Shown here: positions 43,420-55,962 of the stretch, piece by piece
Position numbering within the stretch: position 1 is the first letter of the stretch
How the letters are laid out: every line of letters starts with the position of its first letter
Assembly (NCBI RefSeq): GCF_030216305.1
Contig: NZ_JASOKT010000002.1
Location: 1-64,000 of the forward strand
Origin: Actinotignum timonense
GTDB lineage: Bacteria; Actinomycetota; Actinomycetes; Actinomycetales; Actinomycetaceae
DNA: 64,000 bases
Reading direction: 5' to 3'
The notes under the pieces: generated by a model
Database searches by the model: none
Told to the model about the DNA's origin: nothing
The model's input: the letters and a program-made list of their open reading frames with translations, nothing else
Made by a program: the position numbers and the translations under genes

Positions 43420-44001
43420 GTTGCTCAGCACGTGTGCGCCGGGTAGCTGCGCGAGCAGCGCCCCCGGCACCACGAGCTTCGAGCGGCGCAGTCCCGAGCC
43501 GATAAGAGCCGTCCCGCCAGCCACCCGCTCATCAATGAGGAGATTCCATTCGGCCGGAACCCCAACCGGGGAAATCCCGCCGTACTCCATACCCGAAGCT
43601 TCCACCGCTAGCTCGGTAGGCCAGAAAGAAGCCTTGCGAACGTTGAGGAACTTCTTCACCACGTGGTTCACATCCGCGCGGGTAGTTGCCCGCACCACGC
43701 AGGCAGCCACCCGTTCCTGACCTTCACGCTTGCCGGCCACCAGCACGCAATTACACGACACCGCCAAATCGAGCCCGTAATGCTCAGTCATCGGTTCGGT
43801 ATCCGCGAACTCCGGATCAATCTCCGTGACCAGGGCCTGCGCTGCCAGCTCAGGATGGTTCTGCGCAACAGCCTGCAAACCCGCCGCCACCGGCGCGGCC
43901 AGCAAATCCAGATGCTCAAGCGCCGGCTGCCAGGGAAGATCACCGAGCAGCGCACGATCCACATTCGCGCTGTAAGAAACTTCGGGTACGGATTCACTCA
44001 T
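43405..44001 (-). CDS. YbaK/EbsC-type aminoacyl-tRNA deacylase
   Basis: The 198-aa protein of the YbaK/ProX superfamily hydrolyses mischarged aminoacyl-tRNA in trans. Landmarks are NCVLVAGKREGQERVAACVV, the conserved Lys in VKKFLNVRKASF, and GMEYGGISPVGVP with the family GGxxP turn. AAGGAG precedes the ATG. It follows the acyl-CoA dehydrogenase gene by 24 nt on the same strand, so the two are probably co-transcribed, although no functional link is obvious. Confidence 0.9.
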   Translation of the reverse strand: MSESVPEVSYSANVDRALLGDLPWQPALEHLDLLAAPVAAGLQAVAQNHPELAAQALVTEIDPEFADTEPMTEHYGLDLAVSCNCVLVAGKREGQERVAACVVRATTRADVNHVVKKFLNVRKASFWPTELAVEASGMEYGGISPVGVPAEWNLLIDERVAGGTALIGSGLRRSKLVVPGALLAQLPGAHVLSNLAIE

Positions 44002-44025
44002 ATAGATACTCCTTGATTTCTGAGG

Positions 44026-45174
44026 CTAGTTCTCCTTACGCATGACGGGCCCGAGCACCAGGCTGGCCCAGGAACCGTGCAGGGATTCCTGATCGGAAGG
44101 CTGGAAAAGCCCGGCCAGCACATCGCGGTAGAGCCGCGAAAGTTCATGACCCGCGTAATACGAGCTTCCCCCGCACGCACGGATGCATTCTTCCACGGTG
44201 CGCAGCGACGCTTCCGCCGCCACATTCTTGGCCGCGGAGAAACGCGGGTATTCATCCGCCCCGCCCAGCTCCCCGCTGTCAATATGCGCGGCCAGTTCGC
44301 GTAGCTGCGGACCCACCGCGTTCATTGTGAGCGCGGCTTCCGCAATGCGCCAGCGGATATCGGGATCATTTGCGTAAACATCATTGTGGAGGACCGAGCG
44401 GCGCTTCTTAACATGCTCCACCGCAACCTCAATGGCGCGCTCACCAATGCCCTGGTAGGTGGCCCCGAGCAGAATCTCAAAATTGGAGAAGATGCCGTAA
44501 ACAACCGGTTCCTTATTCGGGCCCGGCGCCACGATCCCCAGCACGTTTTCATCGCGAAGTAGCGCGCCGTCTAAAACCGTGGAATTGGATTGGGTGGCCC
44601 GCATCCCGAGGGTGTTCCAATCGTCCTTGATTGCGAAGCCGCCGTCGCCCCGTTCAACCAGGCCGAAAACGTCACGCACCCCGGAGTCATCCTTGAGCGC
44701 GCCGAAAGTCATGAGGTAATCCCACGCGGGCGCGAGGGATGTGAAAACTTTGGTGCCGTACAGCCGGTATCCCGCCTCATCGCGTTCGGCTCGGGTGAGC
44801 GAACCGAAAAGCACCAGGTCATTACCAGGTTCAGAAATACCGAAAGCGAACAGCTTACCGGCCGCGGCTTCGCGCAGAATCTTTTCCCCGGCGGCTACGC
44901 CGTTGCGCACCAGGTGGCGGCCGAGCCCCACAATAATCTGGTGCATATTAATGCCCAGCGCAGTGGCTGGAGCGTACTTGGCCAAACGGGTCTGTTCCGC
45001 GCAAATCTCCACCAAGCTCAAGCCGGCCCCGCCGTATTCCTTGGGGACAAAAGCGCCGTAGTAGCCGGCCTGCTTCAAATCTTCGTAGTCCTCACGCGGG
45101 AATTCATTGGCGGCATCCACCGCCGCCGCCCGCGAGCGCAGTGTTTCCAATAGATCTTCGGTAAGGAAAGCCAT
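44026..45174 (-). CDS. Acyl-CoA dehydrogenase-family flavoprotein
   Basis: The 382-aa FAD enzyme of the acyl-CoA dehydrogenase superfamily shows the N-terminal helical domain (MAFLTEDLLETLRSRAAAVD) and FVPKEYGGAGLSLVEICAEQ. The mid beta domain has FGISEPGNDLVLFG and DDWNTLGMRATQSNS, and the C-terminal helices include IRACGGSSYYAGHELSRLYRD. The usual catalytic-base glutamate is not certain, so the substrate, or a monooxygenase-type role, is open. Start 45174 has GGGAGA upstream. Reading on to 45336 would cross a 12-bp tandem repeat and is rejected. Confidence 0.85.
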   Translation of the reverse strand: MAFLTEDLLETLRSRAAAVDAANEFPREDYEDLKQAGYYGAFVPKEYGGAGLSLVEICAEQTRLAKYAPATALGINMHQIIVGLGRHLVRNGVAAGEKILREAAAGKLFAFGISEPGNDLVLFGSLTRAERDEAGYRLYGTKVFTSLAPAWDYLMTFGALKDDSGVRDVFGLVERGDGGFAIKDDWNTLGMRATQSNSTVLDGALLRDENVLGIVAPGPNKEPVVYGIFSNFEILLGATYQGIGERAIEVAVEHVKKRRSVLHNDVYANDPDIRWRIAEAALTMNAVGPQLRELAAHIDSGELGGADEYPRFSAAKNVAAEASLRTVEECIRACGGSSYYAGHELSRLYRDVLAGLFQPSDQESLHGSWASLVLGPVMRKEN

Positions 45175-45294
45175 TGATTCTCCCTGTTGTTGTGGACGAC
45201 GGCGATACTCCCGCCATCGCGGGGACCGCCCACTCACGCTAGAGAGTGTACCGCGGGCCTCCGACACAAAAAATGGTGAAAATGAAGCCGGGGG

Positions 45295-45330
45295 TCTCCC
45301 CGTGTTTCTCCCCGTGTTTCTCCCCGTGTT
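45295..45330. repeat. Three tandem 12-bp repeats upstream of ffs
   Basis: TCTCCCCGTGTT occurs three times without interruption (45295-45306, 45307-45318, 45319-45330), in the gap between the dehydrogenase gene and the SRP RNA, where the ffs promoter should lie. Confidence 0.85.
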
Positions 45331-45365
45331 TTGCATTCCCCGCGAACTCGTTTAGACTGGCACCT

Positions 45366-45453
45366 GACTCCCCACGTGGCGTCATCTTGCAAAACTCCCC
45401 CAGGGCCGGAAGGCAGCAAGGGTATGCGGGCTCTGGCGGGTGCGTGGGGCGTC
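45366..45453 (+). ncRNA. ffs: Signal recognition particle RNA (4.5S-like)
   Basis: A long hairpin with closing stems GAC/GTC and CCCCACG (45370-45376)/CGTGGGG (45443-45449). At its tip is the conserved SRP54-binding domain CCAGGGCCGGAAGGCAGCAA with the GGAA tetraloop. It binds Ffh for co-translational targeting. Its place just before dnaX is the standard actinobacterial location. Confidence 0.93.
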
Positions 45454-45529
45454 TTGTATCTACCATCTTGTATCCACAGGTTTTTTGCGCGCGTGATTCG
45501 TGTCGTAGGTACCCCGTAGACTGATACTC

Positions 45530-48316
45530 GTGAGCATGGCATTGTATCGGCGGTATCGCCCGGAGCGTTTTCAAGATGTTATCGGCCAGGAGCAGGTAAC
45601 TCGTCCCCTCATGGCTGCGTTGCGCGGGGAGCGCACGGTGCACGCTTATCTCTTCTCCGGCCCGCGCGGGTGCGGGAAAACTACCTCGGCGCGCATCCTT
45701 GCCCGCTGCCTGAATTGTGCGCAGGCGCCCACGGATACGCCGTGCGGGGAATGTGCCTCGTGCCGGGAACTGGCGGGGGATGGCCCCGGTTCGCTGGACG
45801 TGGTAGAAATGGACGCGGCCAGCCACGGCGGGGTGGATGATGCCCGTGACCTGGTTGAACGCGCGGCTTTCGCCCCTAGCCGGGATCGCTACAAGATTTT
45901 CATTATTGATGAAGCCCATATGGTCACCACCCAGGGTTTCAACGCTCTGCTCAAACTCGTGGAAGAACCTCCGGCTCATATCAAGTTCATTTTTGCCACT
46001 ACGGAGCCGGAAAAAGTTATCGGAACCATCCGCTCGCGTACTCATCACTATCCGTTCCGCCTGGTCTCCCCGGCGCGCATGGAGGAGTACCTCTCACAGA
46101 TTTGCGCGGAGGAAGGCATCACTCCGGAACCGGGGGTGCTCGGTTTGGTAGTGCGCGCGGGCGGGGGATCGGTGCGTGATTCCCTTTCGGTTCTGGACCA
46201 GCTCATGGGCGGTTCGGAAACGTCCACGCTGTCGTATTCTCAGGCGGTTGCGCTGCTGGGTTATACGGATAGTGGCTTGCTGGATCGCGCGGTCACCGCC
46301 ATTGCGGAAAGTTCGGGCAGCCAGCTTTTCGGCGTCGTCGAAGAACTTATCGGCGCCGGGCATGAACCGCGCCGTTTCGTGGAAGATCTGCTCCAGCGCC
46401 TACGCGATCTGATCGTCATCGATTTGGCGGGGGAAGCCGCAGCGGATGCTTTGGGCGAATTGCCGCAGGATCAGCTGGCCGCTATGCGCACCCAGGCGCA
46501 GGCGCTGGGTGCGGCGCGCGCCACCGAAAGTGCCGAGCGTGCGAACGAGGCGCTTTCCGCGATGGTGGGCGCTACCTCGCCGCGCTTGCAGCTGGAATTG
46601 CTCTGTGCCCGGCTTTTGCTTCCCGGCAGCGGGGCGGCGCCTTCGGGGAGCGGTTCCGGTGGTGCGGCGCGGGAAAGCGGCGCGGCACGGCCGGTTACTG
46701 GACCCGCGGCAAGTGGCGGAAACGCGCGGAAATCTCCGCAGGATATCGCGCGGGAAAAGGCACGGGCAGCCGCCGCCGCGGCCGCAGCGCAGCGCGGGGC
46801 CCCGGTAGTTCCGGGTTCTGCTAGCGTTCCGGCTGCGTCCGCGCCGCGGCCTGTTACTTCCGTTCCGGTACAGAACGACGACGCCGCAACTCCCACCCAG
46901 CCCGCTCCTCAACAGGCTAAGGAATCGCCCGCGGCGCCAGCTGCGGATCAGCCGGTGGAGCAGCCCGCGCAGCCGGTGGAGCAACCCGCGCAGCAGCGTG
47001 CTCCGCAAACGGAAGAACATCCGGTTCAGCAGGCTGTTCAGCCAGCCGGTGAACCAGCAGCGCAGCAACCGCGCGAAGGTGGCGTGGAGCAGCCGGCCGC
47101 CCCGGAGGAATCAGGGCCGGATCACGCTGCCGAGCTCACGGCCCGGTGGGCGGAGGTAACCTCATCCGGGCGTTTCGCCCAAGCGATTTTCTCCGGGCCT
47201 ACCAGGGTGCTCGGCTCGCGGGGAAACCAGGTTGCCTTGGAATTTTCATCAGAGAAGGTGCTCGGCGCCCTCCAAGATCCGCGCAACGTGGAGCGTTTGA
47301 GCGCCCACCTTTCGCATTTCACCTCGGTTCCGGTCACCGTGCGGGTTATTGCCGCGGCCCCTCAACAGGCCAATGCCTCGGGGCATTCGGGTGATGCGGG
47401 TCAGCCGGCTAACGCAACGGTTGCGGAGAATCCCCAATCGTCAGTGGCAGCTCAGCCGCGCCCGAGCGGTCCCGATGGCGGTGGTGCCCACCCAAAAGCT
47501 AATGCCGCCACCGCGGCGGCCGCTACCGCTCCTGCTCCCGCCAGCCCTGCCGGCGCTCCCGCAGGGCGGAACGCAGTACGTGGCGCTGGCAGCGCGGCCG
47601 CGGATGATGAGTGGCCCGAACCTGAAGAACTCTCCGATCCGGATGACGCGGAAGACTACCCGCCCAGCCGGCAAGCTACGGCGCCCGGAAATGCGAGCTC
47701 TGGCGTGACCGGTGCGAGTACGGCCAGCTCTGGCCCGGCTAATTCCGGATCAGCTAACCCCGGTGGGGAGATTCCTTTCTATCTTCAAAACATGCCCATG
47801 CCGCAGCCTTTCGCCAGCCCGGGCGATGTGCCGGCATCCCCGGGAAGCCCGGCACCAGGCGCAAGCCAGCCCGCCGCAGGGCAGGTAGCTGCGGGGCAGG
47901 CCGCCCCGAAGCAGGCAGCCGCACCTGAGCCCGCGCAGGATTTCCATATCCCGCGCCCGCCGCAGCGCACCCAGGAAGTCCCCACTTATGACGCCCGGGA
48001 ACACCTGCGCCAGCTTCGCCACGGAGCAGCGGGGGGCAACGCGCCCGCGGGTAGCGCGCCCGGCGGTAGGGGAACCGCGGGCCCTGGGCTCAGTGTCAAT
48101 GTGCCCACCGCGCCGGCCAGCTCCGCGCCAGCCGGTCCGAACAGCCCGCATAATGCCGCGCCGCGGGCGGGGGTGGGGTATTCTACTGAGGAGGATGATG
48201 TCTCCTTGGACGATCCCACAATCGAGCAGAGCAATGTTGTCGGGCTGCAAGTTGTGGTGGAAATGCTCTCAGGAACCATCGTTGAAGAAATTGATACCGC
48301 ACAAGGAGGAATGTAG
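45530..48316 (+). CDS. dnaX: DNA polymerase III subunits gamma and tau
   Basis: The 928-aa clamp-loader ATPase has Walker [13 protein letters not shown], zinc cysteines in [19 protein letters not shown], Walker B IIDEAHM and sensor motifs through [13 protein letters not shown]. Domain III ends near residue 370. A very long low-complexity Pro/Ala/Gln/Ser region follows, with PVEQPAQ-type tandem repeats (about 455-520), then a small conserved block ([32 protein letters not shown]) and more low complexity. GTG 45530 lies 7 nt after TAGACT; ATG 45536 is the alternative. It overlaps recR by one base. Confidence 0.94.
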   Translation: MSMALYRRYRPERFQDVIGQEQVTRPLMAALRGERTVHAYLFSGPRGCGKTTSARILARCLNCAQAPTDTPCGECASCRELAGDGPGSLDVVEMDAASHGGVDDARDLVERAAFAPSRDRYKIFIIDEAHMVTTQGFNALLKLVEEPPAHIKFIFATTEPEKVIGTIRSRTHHYPFRLVSPARMEEYLSQICAEEGITPEPGVLGLVVRAGGGSVRDSLSVLDQLMGGSETSTLSYSQAVALLGYTDSGLLDRAVTAIAESSGSQLFGVVEELIGAGHEPRRFVEDLLQRLRDLIVIDLAGEAAADALGELPQDQLAAMRTQAQALGAARATESAERANEALSAMVGATSPRLQLELLCARLLLPGSGAAPSGSGSGGAARESGAARPVTGPAASGGNARKSPQDIAREKARAAAAAAAAQRGAPVVPGSASVPAASAPRPVTSVPVQNDDAATPTQPAPQQAKESPAAPAADQPVEQPAQPVEQPAQQRAPQTEEHPVQQAVQPAGEPAAQQPREGGVEQPAAPEESGPDHAAELTARWAEVTSSGRFAQAIFSGPTRVLGSRGNQVALEFSSEKVLGALQDPRNVERLSAHLSHFTSVPVTVRVIAAAPQQANASGHSGDAGQPANATVAENPQSSVAAQPRPSGPDGGGAHPKANAATAAAATAPAPASPAGAPAGRNAVRGAGSAAADDEWPEPEELSDPDDAEDYPPSRQATAPGNASSGVTGASTASSGPANSGSANPGGEIPFYLQNMPMPQPFASPGDVPASPGSPAPGASQPAAGQVAAGQAAPKQAAAPEPAQDFHIPRPPQRTQEVPTYDAREHLRQLRHGAAGGNAPAGSAPGGRGTAGPGLSVNVPTAPASSAPAGPNSPHNAAPRAGVGYSTEEDDVSLDDPTIEQSNVVGLQVVVEMLSGTIVEEIDTAQGGM

Positions 48317-49110
48317 TGGCGGGGGTGTATGACGGTGCCGTGCAGGAGCTCATTGATGAGCTCGGGCGCCTGCCGGGCATCGGCCCGAAAAGCGCCCAAC
48401 GCATCGCCTTCTACCTCCTCGAACAAGAAGAACCTGAAGTGCGGGCGCTCGCGGAAGCCATGCTCCGGGTCAAGGAACGGGTTCACTTCTGTCAGATCTG
48501 CGGCAACGTGACCGAAGCCGATATCTGTTCACTATGCTCGGATACCCGGCGTAGTGATGCCGTGATCTGCGTCGTCGAAGAAGCCAAAGACATCATGGTC
48601 ATCGAACGCACCCGCGAATACCGCGGGCGCTACCACGTTCTAGGCGGCTCCATTAACCCCATCCAAGGCATCGGCCCGGAGGACCTGCGCATCCGCGAAC
48701 TCCTCACCCGGCTCCAAGATGGCCGCGTCACCGAAGTCATTATCGCCACCGACCCCAATATTGAAGGCGATGCTACAGCGGCCTACCTCATCCGCCTCCT
48801 CACCCCTATCGGAATCGCGCTTTCCCGTCTCGCCTCCGGACTCCCCGTAGGCGGAGACCTCGAATACGCTGACGAAATCACACTCTCGCGCGCCTTCGAA
48901 GGTCGCACCCGCATTACCAGCGGCGCAACCGTGCCTACCACCACTGACACCGGCACAGGCACCGGCACCACCACAAGCACAGAAACCACCGGCACGGAAA
49001 CCACGAGCACGCCCGGAACGGGCATGACAGACACGGGACGAATGCCCTCGGTGGTTCCGGGCACCACGCCTTCCGCCCCAGTCGCGGAAACGCACGGCGA
49101 GCACAACTAA
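48316..49110 (+). CDS. recR: Recombination protein RecR
   Basis: The 264-aa protein helps RecO/RecF load RecA at gaps. It has the helix-hairpin-helix [20 protein letters not shown], zinc finger [16 protein letters not shown], Toprim [14 protein letters not shown] and Walker-B-like GDATAAYL. The family length is ~200 aa. The extra ~65-residue C-terminus is Thr/Gly/Ser-rich and repetitive. AAGGAGG precedes GTG 48316, which overlaps the dnaX stop by one base. Confidence 0.95.
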   Translation: MAGVYDGAVQELIDELGRLPGIGPKSAQRIAFYLLEQEEPEVRALAEAMLRVKERVHFCQICGNVTEADICSLCSDTRRSDAVICVVEEAKDIMVIERTREYRGRYHVLGGSINPIQGIGPEDLRIRELLTRLQDGRVTEVIIATDPNIEGDATAAYLIRLLTPIGIALSRLASGLPVGGDLEYADEITLSRAFEGRTRITSGATVPTTTDTGTGTGTTTSTETTGTETTSTPGTGMTDTGRMPSVVPGTTPSAPVAETHGEHN

Positions 49111-49314
49111 GCAGCTCAGTCCGGGATCACCGTAAAGCACAGCGCCCCGCCCCAATGAGGCACCTCGCACAAGGCGATGCTTCGCATAATGCGGCTCCTC
49201 GCGCACGCGAGCACCGAGCAGGAGAACAATCTCACCTGAAAATCTCGGAAAGCCACCCAGGCGGCCCCGCGCTTCCAGTTACCATTAGTAAGTCTTGGAA
49301 AAATAGGAGTTAAT

Positions 49315-51632
<2,318 letters not shown>

Positions 51633-51635
51633 AGC

Positions 51636-51660
51636 CTAGGCGCGGCACCGGTGCGCCTAG
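51636..51660. terminator. Hairpin between asd and the DUF4032 gene
   Basis: CTAGGCGC (51636-51643) pairs with GCGCCTAG (51653-51660), with further pairing inside the loop, 4 nt after the asd stop and between convergent genes. Confidence 0.55.
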
Positions 51661-51707
51661 CTCGCGGCACCGGGCGCAGCGGTCGCGACCTGCGCAATAA
51701 GCGCGCC

Positions 51708-52964
51708 TTATTCCGGCGTGGCCGTGACCGCGGGGATCTCCCCGGTGGTTTCCCCATCCAGGAAGGTCGATTCGTCACGCCGGTGGCGCAGTACTTTCTC
51801 CACGAAGGAGGCCACGGCTTCGGCCTGCGGCACATCGCGCTGCTGGTCTTCGGAGATGAACCAGCGGTGTTCCAGGATTTCGTGGAAGAGCTCGGCCGGC
51901 TCCAGTTTCGCGGTGAGCTCGGGCGGGATCGCGGCCACGGTCGGTTCATAAACATCGGCGAGCCAATCGTGGCCGATCATCATGTCGGATTTGCCGCTCT
52001 TATTGTGGAGGGCGGCGTATTCGTCAATATCGTTGAGGATGCGGCGGGCCTGGTTTTCTTCCACATCCAGGCCGGTCAGGCGCCACACCTTGCGCGAATA
52101 GTGCCCGGCTTCCACGATCTTGGGTTGGATGAGGAGGCGGTCTTCATCCGGGCCGGAATCGATAGCGATTTCATCCACGTCAAAGCCCAGGTCGTTGAGG
52201 CGGCGCACCCGCTCCGTCACCTTCCACTTTTCATCCGGGCCGATGGCCACCTGCGCGGTGATTTCCTCCCATAGCTCGAAGTAGCGATCCGAGAACGTAT
52301 CGCCCACCCCGATGGTATCGAAATCTTCGGGAAGCACCCCGCCGGCCTGCAAGTCCATGAGCTCGCCAATAATATTCGTGCGGGCCACGTCGATATCGTA
52401 TTCGCGTTTGCGCTGGGTGATGGGGCTGTAAAGCTCCCCGGTTTCCGCGTCCACCAAATACGCGGCGAAAGTTCCCGCATCGCGGCGGAAGAGGGTATTC
52501 GACAGCGACACATCACCCCAGAAGAATCCGAGGAGGTGGAGCCGCACCAGCAGCACAGCCAGCCCGTCGATGAGCTGGGCGATGGTGGCGCGCCGGTGCT
52601 GCTGCCCGAAAATCGCGCGGTAGGGCAGGGAGAAGGGGAGATGCTCGGTGATGAGGCAGGCGTTGAGGGCATTGCCTTCCGCGTCGGTGCGTTTGGATAC
52701 CACCGCCACCGGTTCCACCGAGGGTGCCCCGAGGCGCTTGAGGGTGCGCAGCAGTTCGTATTCGCGTACCGCCACCAGTTCGGAAATCTCTTTAATGGCG
52801 ATGATCCGCCCGGAGAGCCGCACGAAACGCACGGTGTGGCGGGAAATACCGCGCGGGAGCGCAGCGATGAGATCACGCGGCCACTCTTCGAGCGCCACGT
52901 TCCACGGCAGATCGAGGAGATCAGGTTCAACGCTAGCCGCCATAATGGATAGCGAGGATCGCAT
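51708..52964 (-). CDS. DUF4032 protein with kinase-like fold
   Basis: The 418-aa actinobacterial protein has an N-terminal kinase-like lobe with a lysine in RIIAIKEISELVAV, a catalytic-loop-like FFWGDVSLSNTLF (the HRD equivalent is WGD) and a DFG-like YLVDAETGELY. The DUF4032 part follows (TERVRRLNDLGFDVDEIAID; YSRKVWRLTGLDVEENQARR). Related to lipopolysaccharide-kinase-type folds. The substrate is unknown. GGAAAGGA precedes the ATG. Confidence 0.85.
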   Translation of the reverse strand: MRSSLSIMAASVEPDLLDLPWNVALEEWPRDLIAALPRGISRHTVRFVRLSGRIIAIKEISELVAVREYELLRTLKRLGAPSVEPVAVVSKRTDAEGNALNACLITEHLPFSLPYRAIFGQQHRRATIAQLIDGLAVLLVRLHLLGFFWGDVSLSNTLFRRDAGTFAAYLVDAETGELYSPITQRKREYDIDVARTNIIGELMDLQAGGVLPEDFDTIGVGDTFSDRYFELWEEITAQVAIGPDEKWKVTERVRRLNDLGFDVDEIAIDSGPDEDRLLIQPKIVEAGHYSRKVWRLTGLDVEENQARRILNDIDEYAALHNKSGKSDMMIGHDWLADVYEPTVAAIPPELTAKLEPAELFHEILEHRWFISEDQQRDVPQAEAVASFVEKVLRHRRDESTFLDGETTGEIPAVTATPE

Positions 52965-53064
52965 GAGTGTCCTTTCCGGGAGTAGCTGCGGCTTAATCGT
53001 AGCCGAAAGCTCGAGAGCCCGGCGCGTTCGGGCGCGCTCGGGTAGTTCGGTGCGCGCGGGCGCG

Positions 53065-53865
53065 CTAGGCCGGTGCGGGGCTCGGGTTATCCGCCACGAG
53101 CGCGCCGTCTACTAGCGCGCCATCAACCAGCGCCCCCGCCTCCACCATCCCGGCTTCCTCCAGGAAGGCCCGCACGGGCGGAGTGAGGTCCGCCAGAATT
53201 TCCGCGGGGGTCCCCACCTGCTGGAGGGCGCCATCCACCATAACGCCCACCCGATGGGCGCAGCTGAAAGCTTCGCGCGGATCGTTTGTTACGTACACCG
53301 TGGTGATGCCGGTGCGTTCCTGAAGCACGGCAATCTGTTCGCGAATTTCATCGCGAATTTCCACATCCATATTTTTCAACGGCTCATCCATGAGGAAAAT
53401 TCGGGGCCGGCGCACCACCGCCCGCCCCATGGAGACGCGCTGGCGTTCGGCGCGGGTGAGCTGGGCGGGTTTCGCTTCCAGGAGGTCGGTGAGCTCCAAA
53501 ATATCTGCCGCTTGCGCCACCCGCGCGGCGATATCATCCGGGTCCGCCCCGGCAATTTTCAGGTGGAAGCCCATATTATCCGCGACCGTCATATGCGGAT
53601 ACAGGGCGTAATTCTGAAATACGATCACTACATCGCGCATGGACGGCGGCAGCGCGGTCACATCTTCACCGTCCAGCAGCACCGACCCGTAATCCACATC
53701 CTCCAGCCCCGCAATCATGCGTAAAACCGTGGATTTTCCGGAGCTGACCGGGCCGGTGAGGGCGAAAAATTCGCCGTCGTTGATATGGAGATTCACGTGA
53801 TCCACCGCGGGCGCAGGCGCATCGGGATAGTACAGTGTCGCATTGACGAGTGACACAGAAGCCAT
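53065..53865 (-). CDS. MalK-like ABC ATPase with altered signature and switch motifs
   Basis: The 266-aa protein resembles MalK/MsiK/UgpC in order and spacing: Walker A GPVSSGKST (38-46), Q-loop VFQNYALYP, Walker B IFLMDEP (D160, E161). However, the LSGGQ signature reads LTRAE (136-140), and the switch histidine is asparagine (VTND, N194). The TOBE-containing regulatory domain is also missing (usual length ~370). The C-terminus carries GALVDGALVDGALV repeats. No permease gene is nearby. It could be an ATPase-dead regulator or a decaying gene. Confidence 0.8.
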   Translation of the reverse strand: MASVSLVNATLYYPDAPAPAVDHVNLHINDGEFFALTGPVSSGKSTVLRMIAGLEDVDYGSVLLDGEDVTALPPSMRDVVIVFQNYALYPHMTVADNMGFHLKIAGADPDDIAARVAQAADILELTDLLEAKPAQLTRAERQRVSMGRAVVRRPRIFLMDEPLKNMDVEIRDEIREQIAVLQERTGITTVYVTNDPREAFSCAHRVGVMVDGALQQVGTPAEILADLTPPVRAFLEEAGMVEAGALVDGALVDGALVADNPSPAPA

Positions 53866-53997
53866 GGGAATTCTCCATCAGTTATAGCGGTCGGCATTGA
53901 CACGCTCATCCACTATTATGCCACGTCAGGAACGGGAATACGAGAGTGAATTCCCGCTAAAAATGCGCGGGGCGGCACACTTCGGTATTTTTGAGGT

Positions 53998-55758
53998 ATG
54001 CGGGAGGAAATTGGTGGCTATCGGCTGGTGCGGCGCATTGGCTTCGGCGGCATGTCCACGGTCTACGAGGCGGTGGACGGCGCCGGCACCCGCGTGGCCC
54101 TGAAACTCCTTCACCCCGCGGCCGTGGATGGGCCGGCCGGGCGCGAACGCCTGCGGCGCGAAGTTGCGATGTTGCAGCGGGTGCGCGGGCCCTACGTTGC
54201 CGAAGTCCTCGATGCTGAAACGGATGACGAGGATGCTTTTATCGTCACCCAGCTGGTGGAAGGCCCCACGCTCGCGGAGGACGTGCGCGTGGACGGCCCC
54301 TACCCGCCCGCGGAATTAGTTACCCTGGCCCGCCAGCTCCACGCCGCGGTCACCTCCGTGCATCGCCTCGGGGTACTGCACCGCGATCTCAAACCCTCGA
54401 ACGTCATGCTCGGCGCGAACGGCCCGGTCCTCATCGACTTTGGCATCGCGCAAACGGGCGGCGATAGCCGCCTCACCATGTCCGGCGCGGTCACCCACAC
54501 CCCCGGCTACCTCGACCCGCGGGTGCTGCGCGGCCACGCCCCGGACGAAGCCGCTGACCTGTGGGCGCTCGCCGCGGTCATCGCTTTCGCCGCCACCGGT
54601 CACGATCCCTACCCGGGCGCGAACCCGGCGGTGATCATGCGCCGCGTCCTCGAGGGGGACGTGGACGTGACCGGCGTGCCGCCGCGTATCGCCCACGCCC
54701 TGCGCGCCGCGCTTGCCGAGCCGGTGGAGCAGCGGTGGGGGATTGATGAGGTAGTTGCGGCCCTTGCGGATCCGGTTTCATGGTACGACGACGCCGCTAC
54801 CGCACCCCGCGCCCTGCCCACCCAGCTGGATGCAACCGTGCCGGCGGCCCTTCCCGGGGCGGCGGCGCCAAGCTATAACGCCACGGATAGCGTTCCCAGT
54901 GCGTTCCCGGAAACCTGGCCCCAACCCATTTACGCCGGCTCGGCCACCGCGCCCTATCTGGAAGCCAGCGCTTATCAGCAAGCCGCGCCGGGCCCTGCGG
55001 CGCCCGTCACCACTCCCTACCCGGAAGCCAGCGCTTATCAGCAAGCCGTACCTGGCCCCGCCGCACCTTTCGCTTCCCAGCCGGAAGCCGCACCCTATCC
55101 GGGCGCCGCACCGCTAGAACCCGCCCCCGCACCGCTCCCGCCGTGGGCTCGCCCGCCTCGCCGCACCCCCGTCCTCAGCTTCGTGCTGGGCGGGTTGCTA
55201 TGCGCGCTGGTGGCTGCCTGGCAGATCGCCGGATACGTGGGATATGCGCTTGTCACGGTGTGCCTGGCCTTTGCGGAGCGGAACGCGGCGCGGCTGCGGC
55301 GGCGTCGTGCAGAAGAAGGCGGGCCGTTCCGCGGCGAACACCTGGGGCAAATTCTGCGCGCCCCGCTCACCCTCGCGGAAAGCGCCCTCAGCGTGATTCC
55401 GCTACACGGCGTGGGGCTCCTCGCGGTTACGCTCGGCTACGTGGCGGCACGGCTGGGCGGGCTCACCGGGCCGGGTGCGGGAGCCGTAGCGGCCCTCGCG
55501 GGCGTGGGAATCTCCTGGCTCGGCCCGAGCGGGCGGATAGCGCGCGGCGGCAGCGCGGTCATCTTCGCCAAGCTCGCCCCCACCCGCCCCTACCGGGCCT
55601 TTTGGGCCGTGGTGCTGGCCGCCGGCACGGCCGCACTCGCGCTCCTGGCGCTTTCCGGGGTGCTCGGCGTGCCTTCGCATACCCCGCTCAGCTTCGGGTA
55701 CTTCGGCGAGCCGCTGGTCACGATGGTCAAGGATATTGTGGGCGGCGCGGGGCGCTAA
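53998..55758 (+). CDS. Membrane-anchored Ser/Thr protein kinase
   Basis: The 586-aa PknB-type kinase has the Gly-loop GFGGMSTVYEA, catalytic Lys in VALKLL, HRDLKPSNVML and DFGIAQ. A Pro/Ala linker (about 265-380) follows, containing a duplicated ASAYQQA-PGPAAP unit. A C-terminal half has several TM helices and no PASTA repeats (VLSFVLGGLLCALVAAW; GVGLLAVTLGYVAARLGG; AFWAVVLAAGTAALALLAL). The target is unknown. TATTTT lies 6 nt before the ATG, so the start is probably leaderless. Confidence 0.9.
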   Translation: MREEIGGYRLVRRIGFGGMSTVYEAVDGAGTRVALKLLHPAAVDGPAGRERLRREVAMLQRVRGPYVAEVLDAETDDEDAFIVTQLVEGPTLAEDVRVDGPYPPAELVTLARQLHAAVTSVHRLGVLHRDLKPSNVMLGANGPVLIDFGIAQTGGDSRLTMSGAVTHTPGYLDPRVLRGHAPDEAADLWALAAVIAFAATGHDPYPGANPAVIMRRVLEGDVDVTGVPPRIAHALRAALAEPVEQRWGIDEVVAALADPVSWYDDAATAPRALPTQLDATVPAALPGAAAPSYNATDSVPSAFPETWPQPIYAGSATAPYLEASAYQQAAPGPAAPVTTPYPEASAYQQAVPGPAAPFASQPEAAPYPGAAPLEPAPAPLPPWARPPRRTPVLSFVLGGLLCALVAAWQIAGYVGYALVTVCLAFAERNAARLRRRRAEEGGPFRGEHLGQILRAPLTLAESALSVIPLHGVGLLAVTLGYVAARLGGLTGPGAGAVAALAGVGISWLGPSGRIARGGSAVIFAKLAPTRPYRAFWAVVLAAGTAALALLALSGVLGVPSHTPLSFGYFGEPLVTMVKDIVGGAGR

Positions 55759-55962
55759 ACGGCCGGAGTACCCGGCAGCGCGGCCCACCAAACCGCCCGC
55801 GCAGCCCGCTAAACCGCCGCCAAACCACCCGCGCGGGCAATGTCACCCGGCCGGCCCTCACTTTTCCCAGCGAAAGCGGCGATAATTGACATGTTAAAGT
55901 CAGGGTGAAAGGCGCAGTGGCCGGCTGGCCGCAGGCGCGTCGTCGTAACCGAGGGAAAGTGA

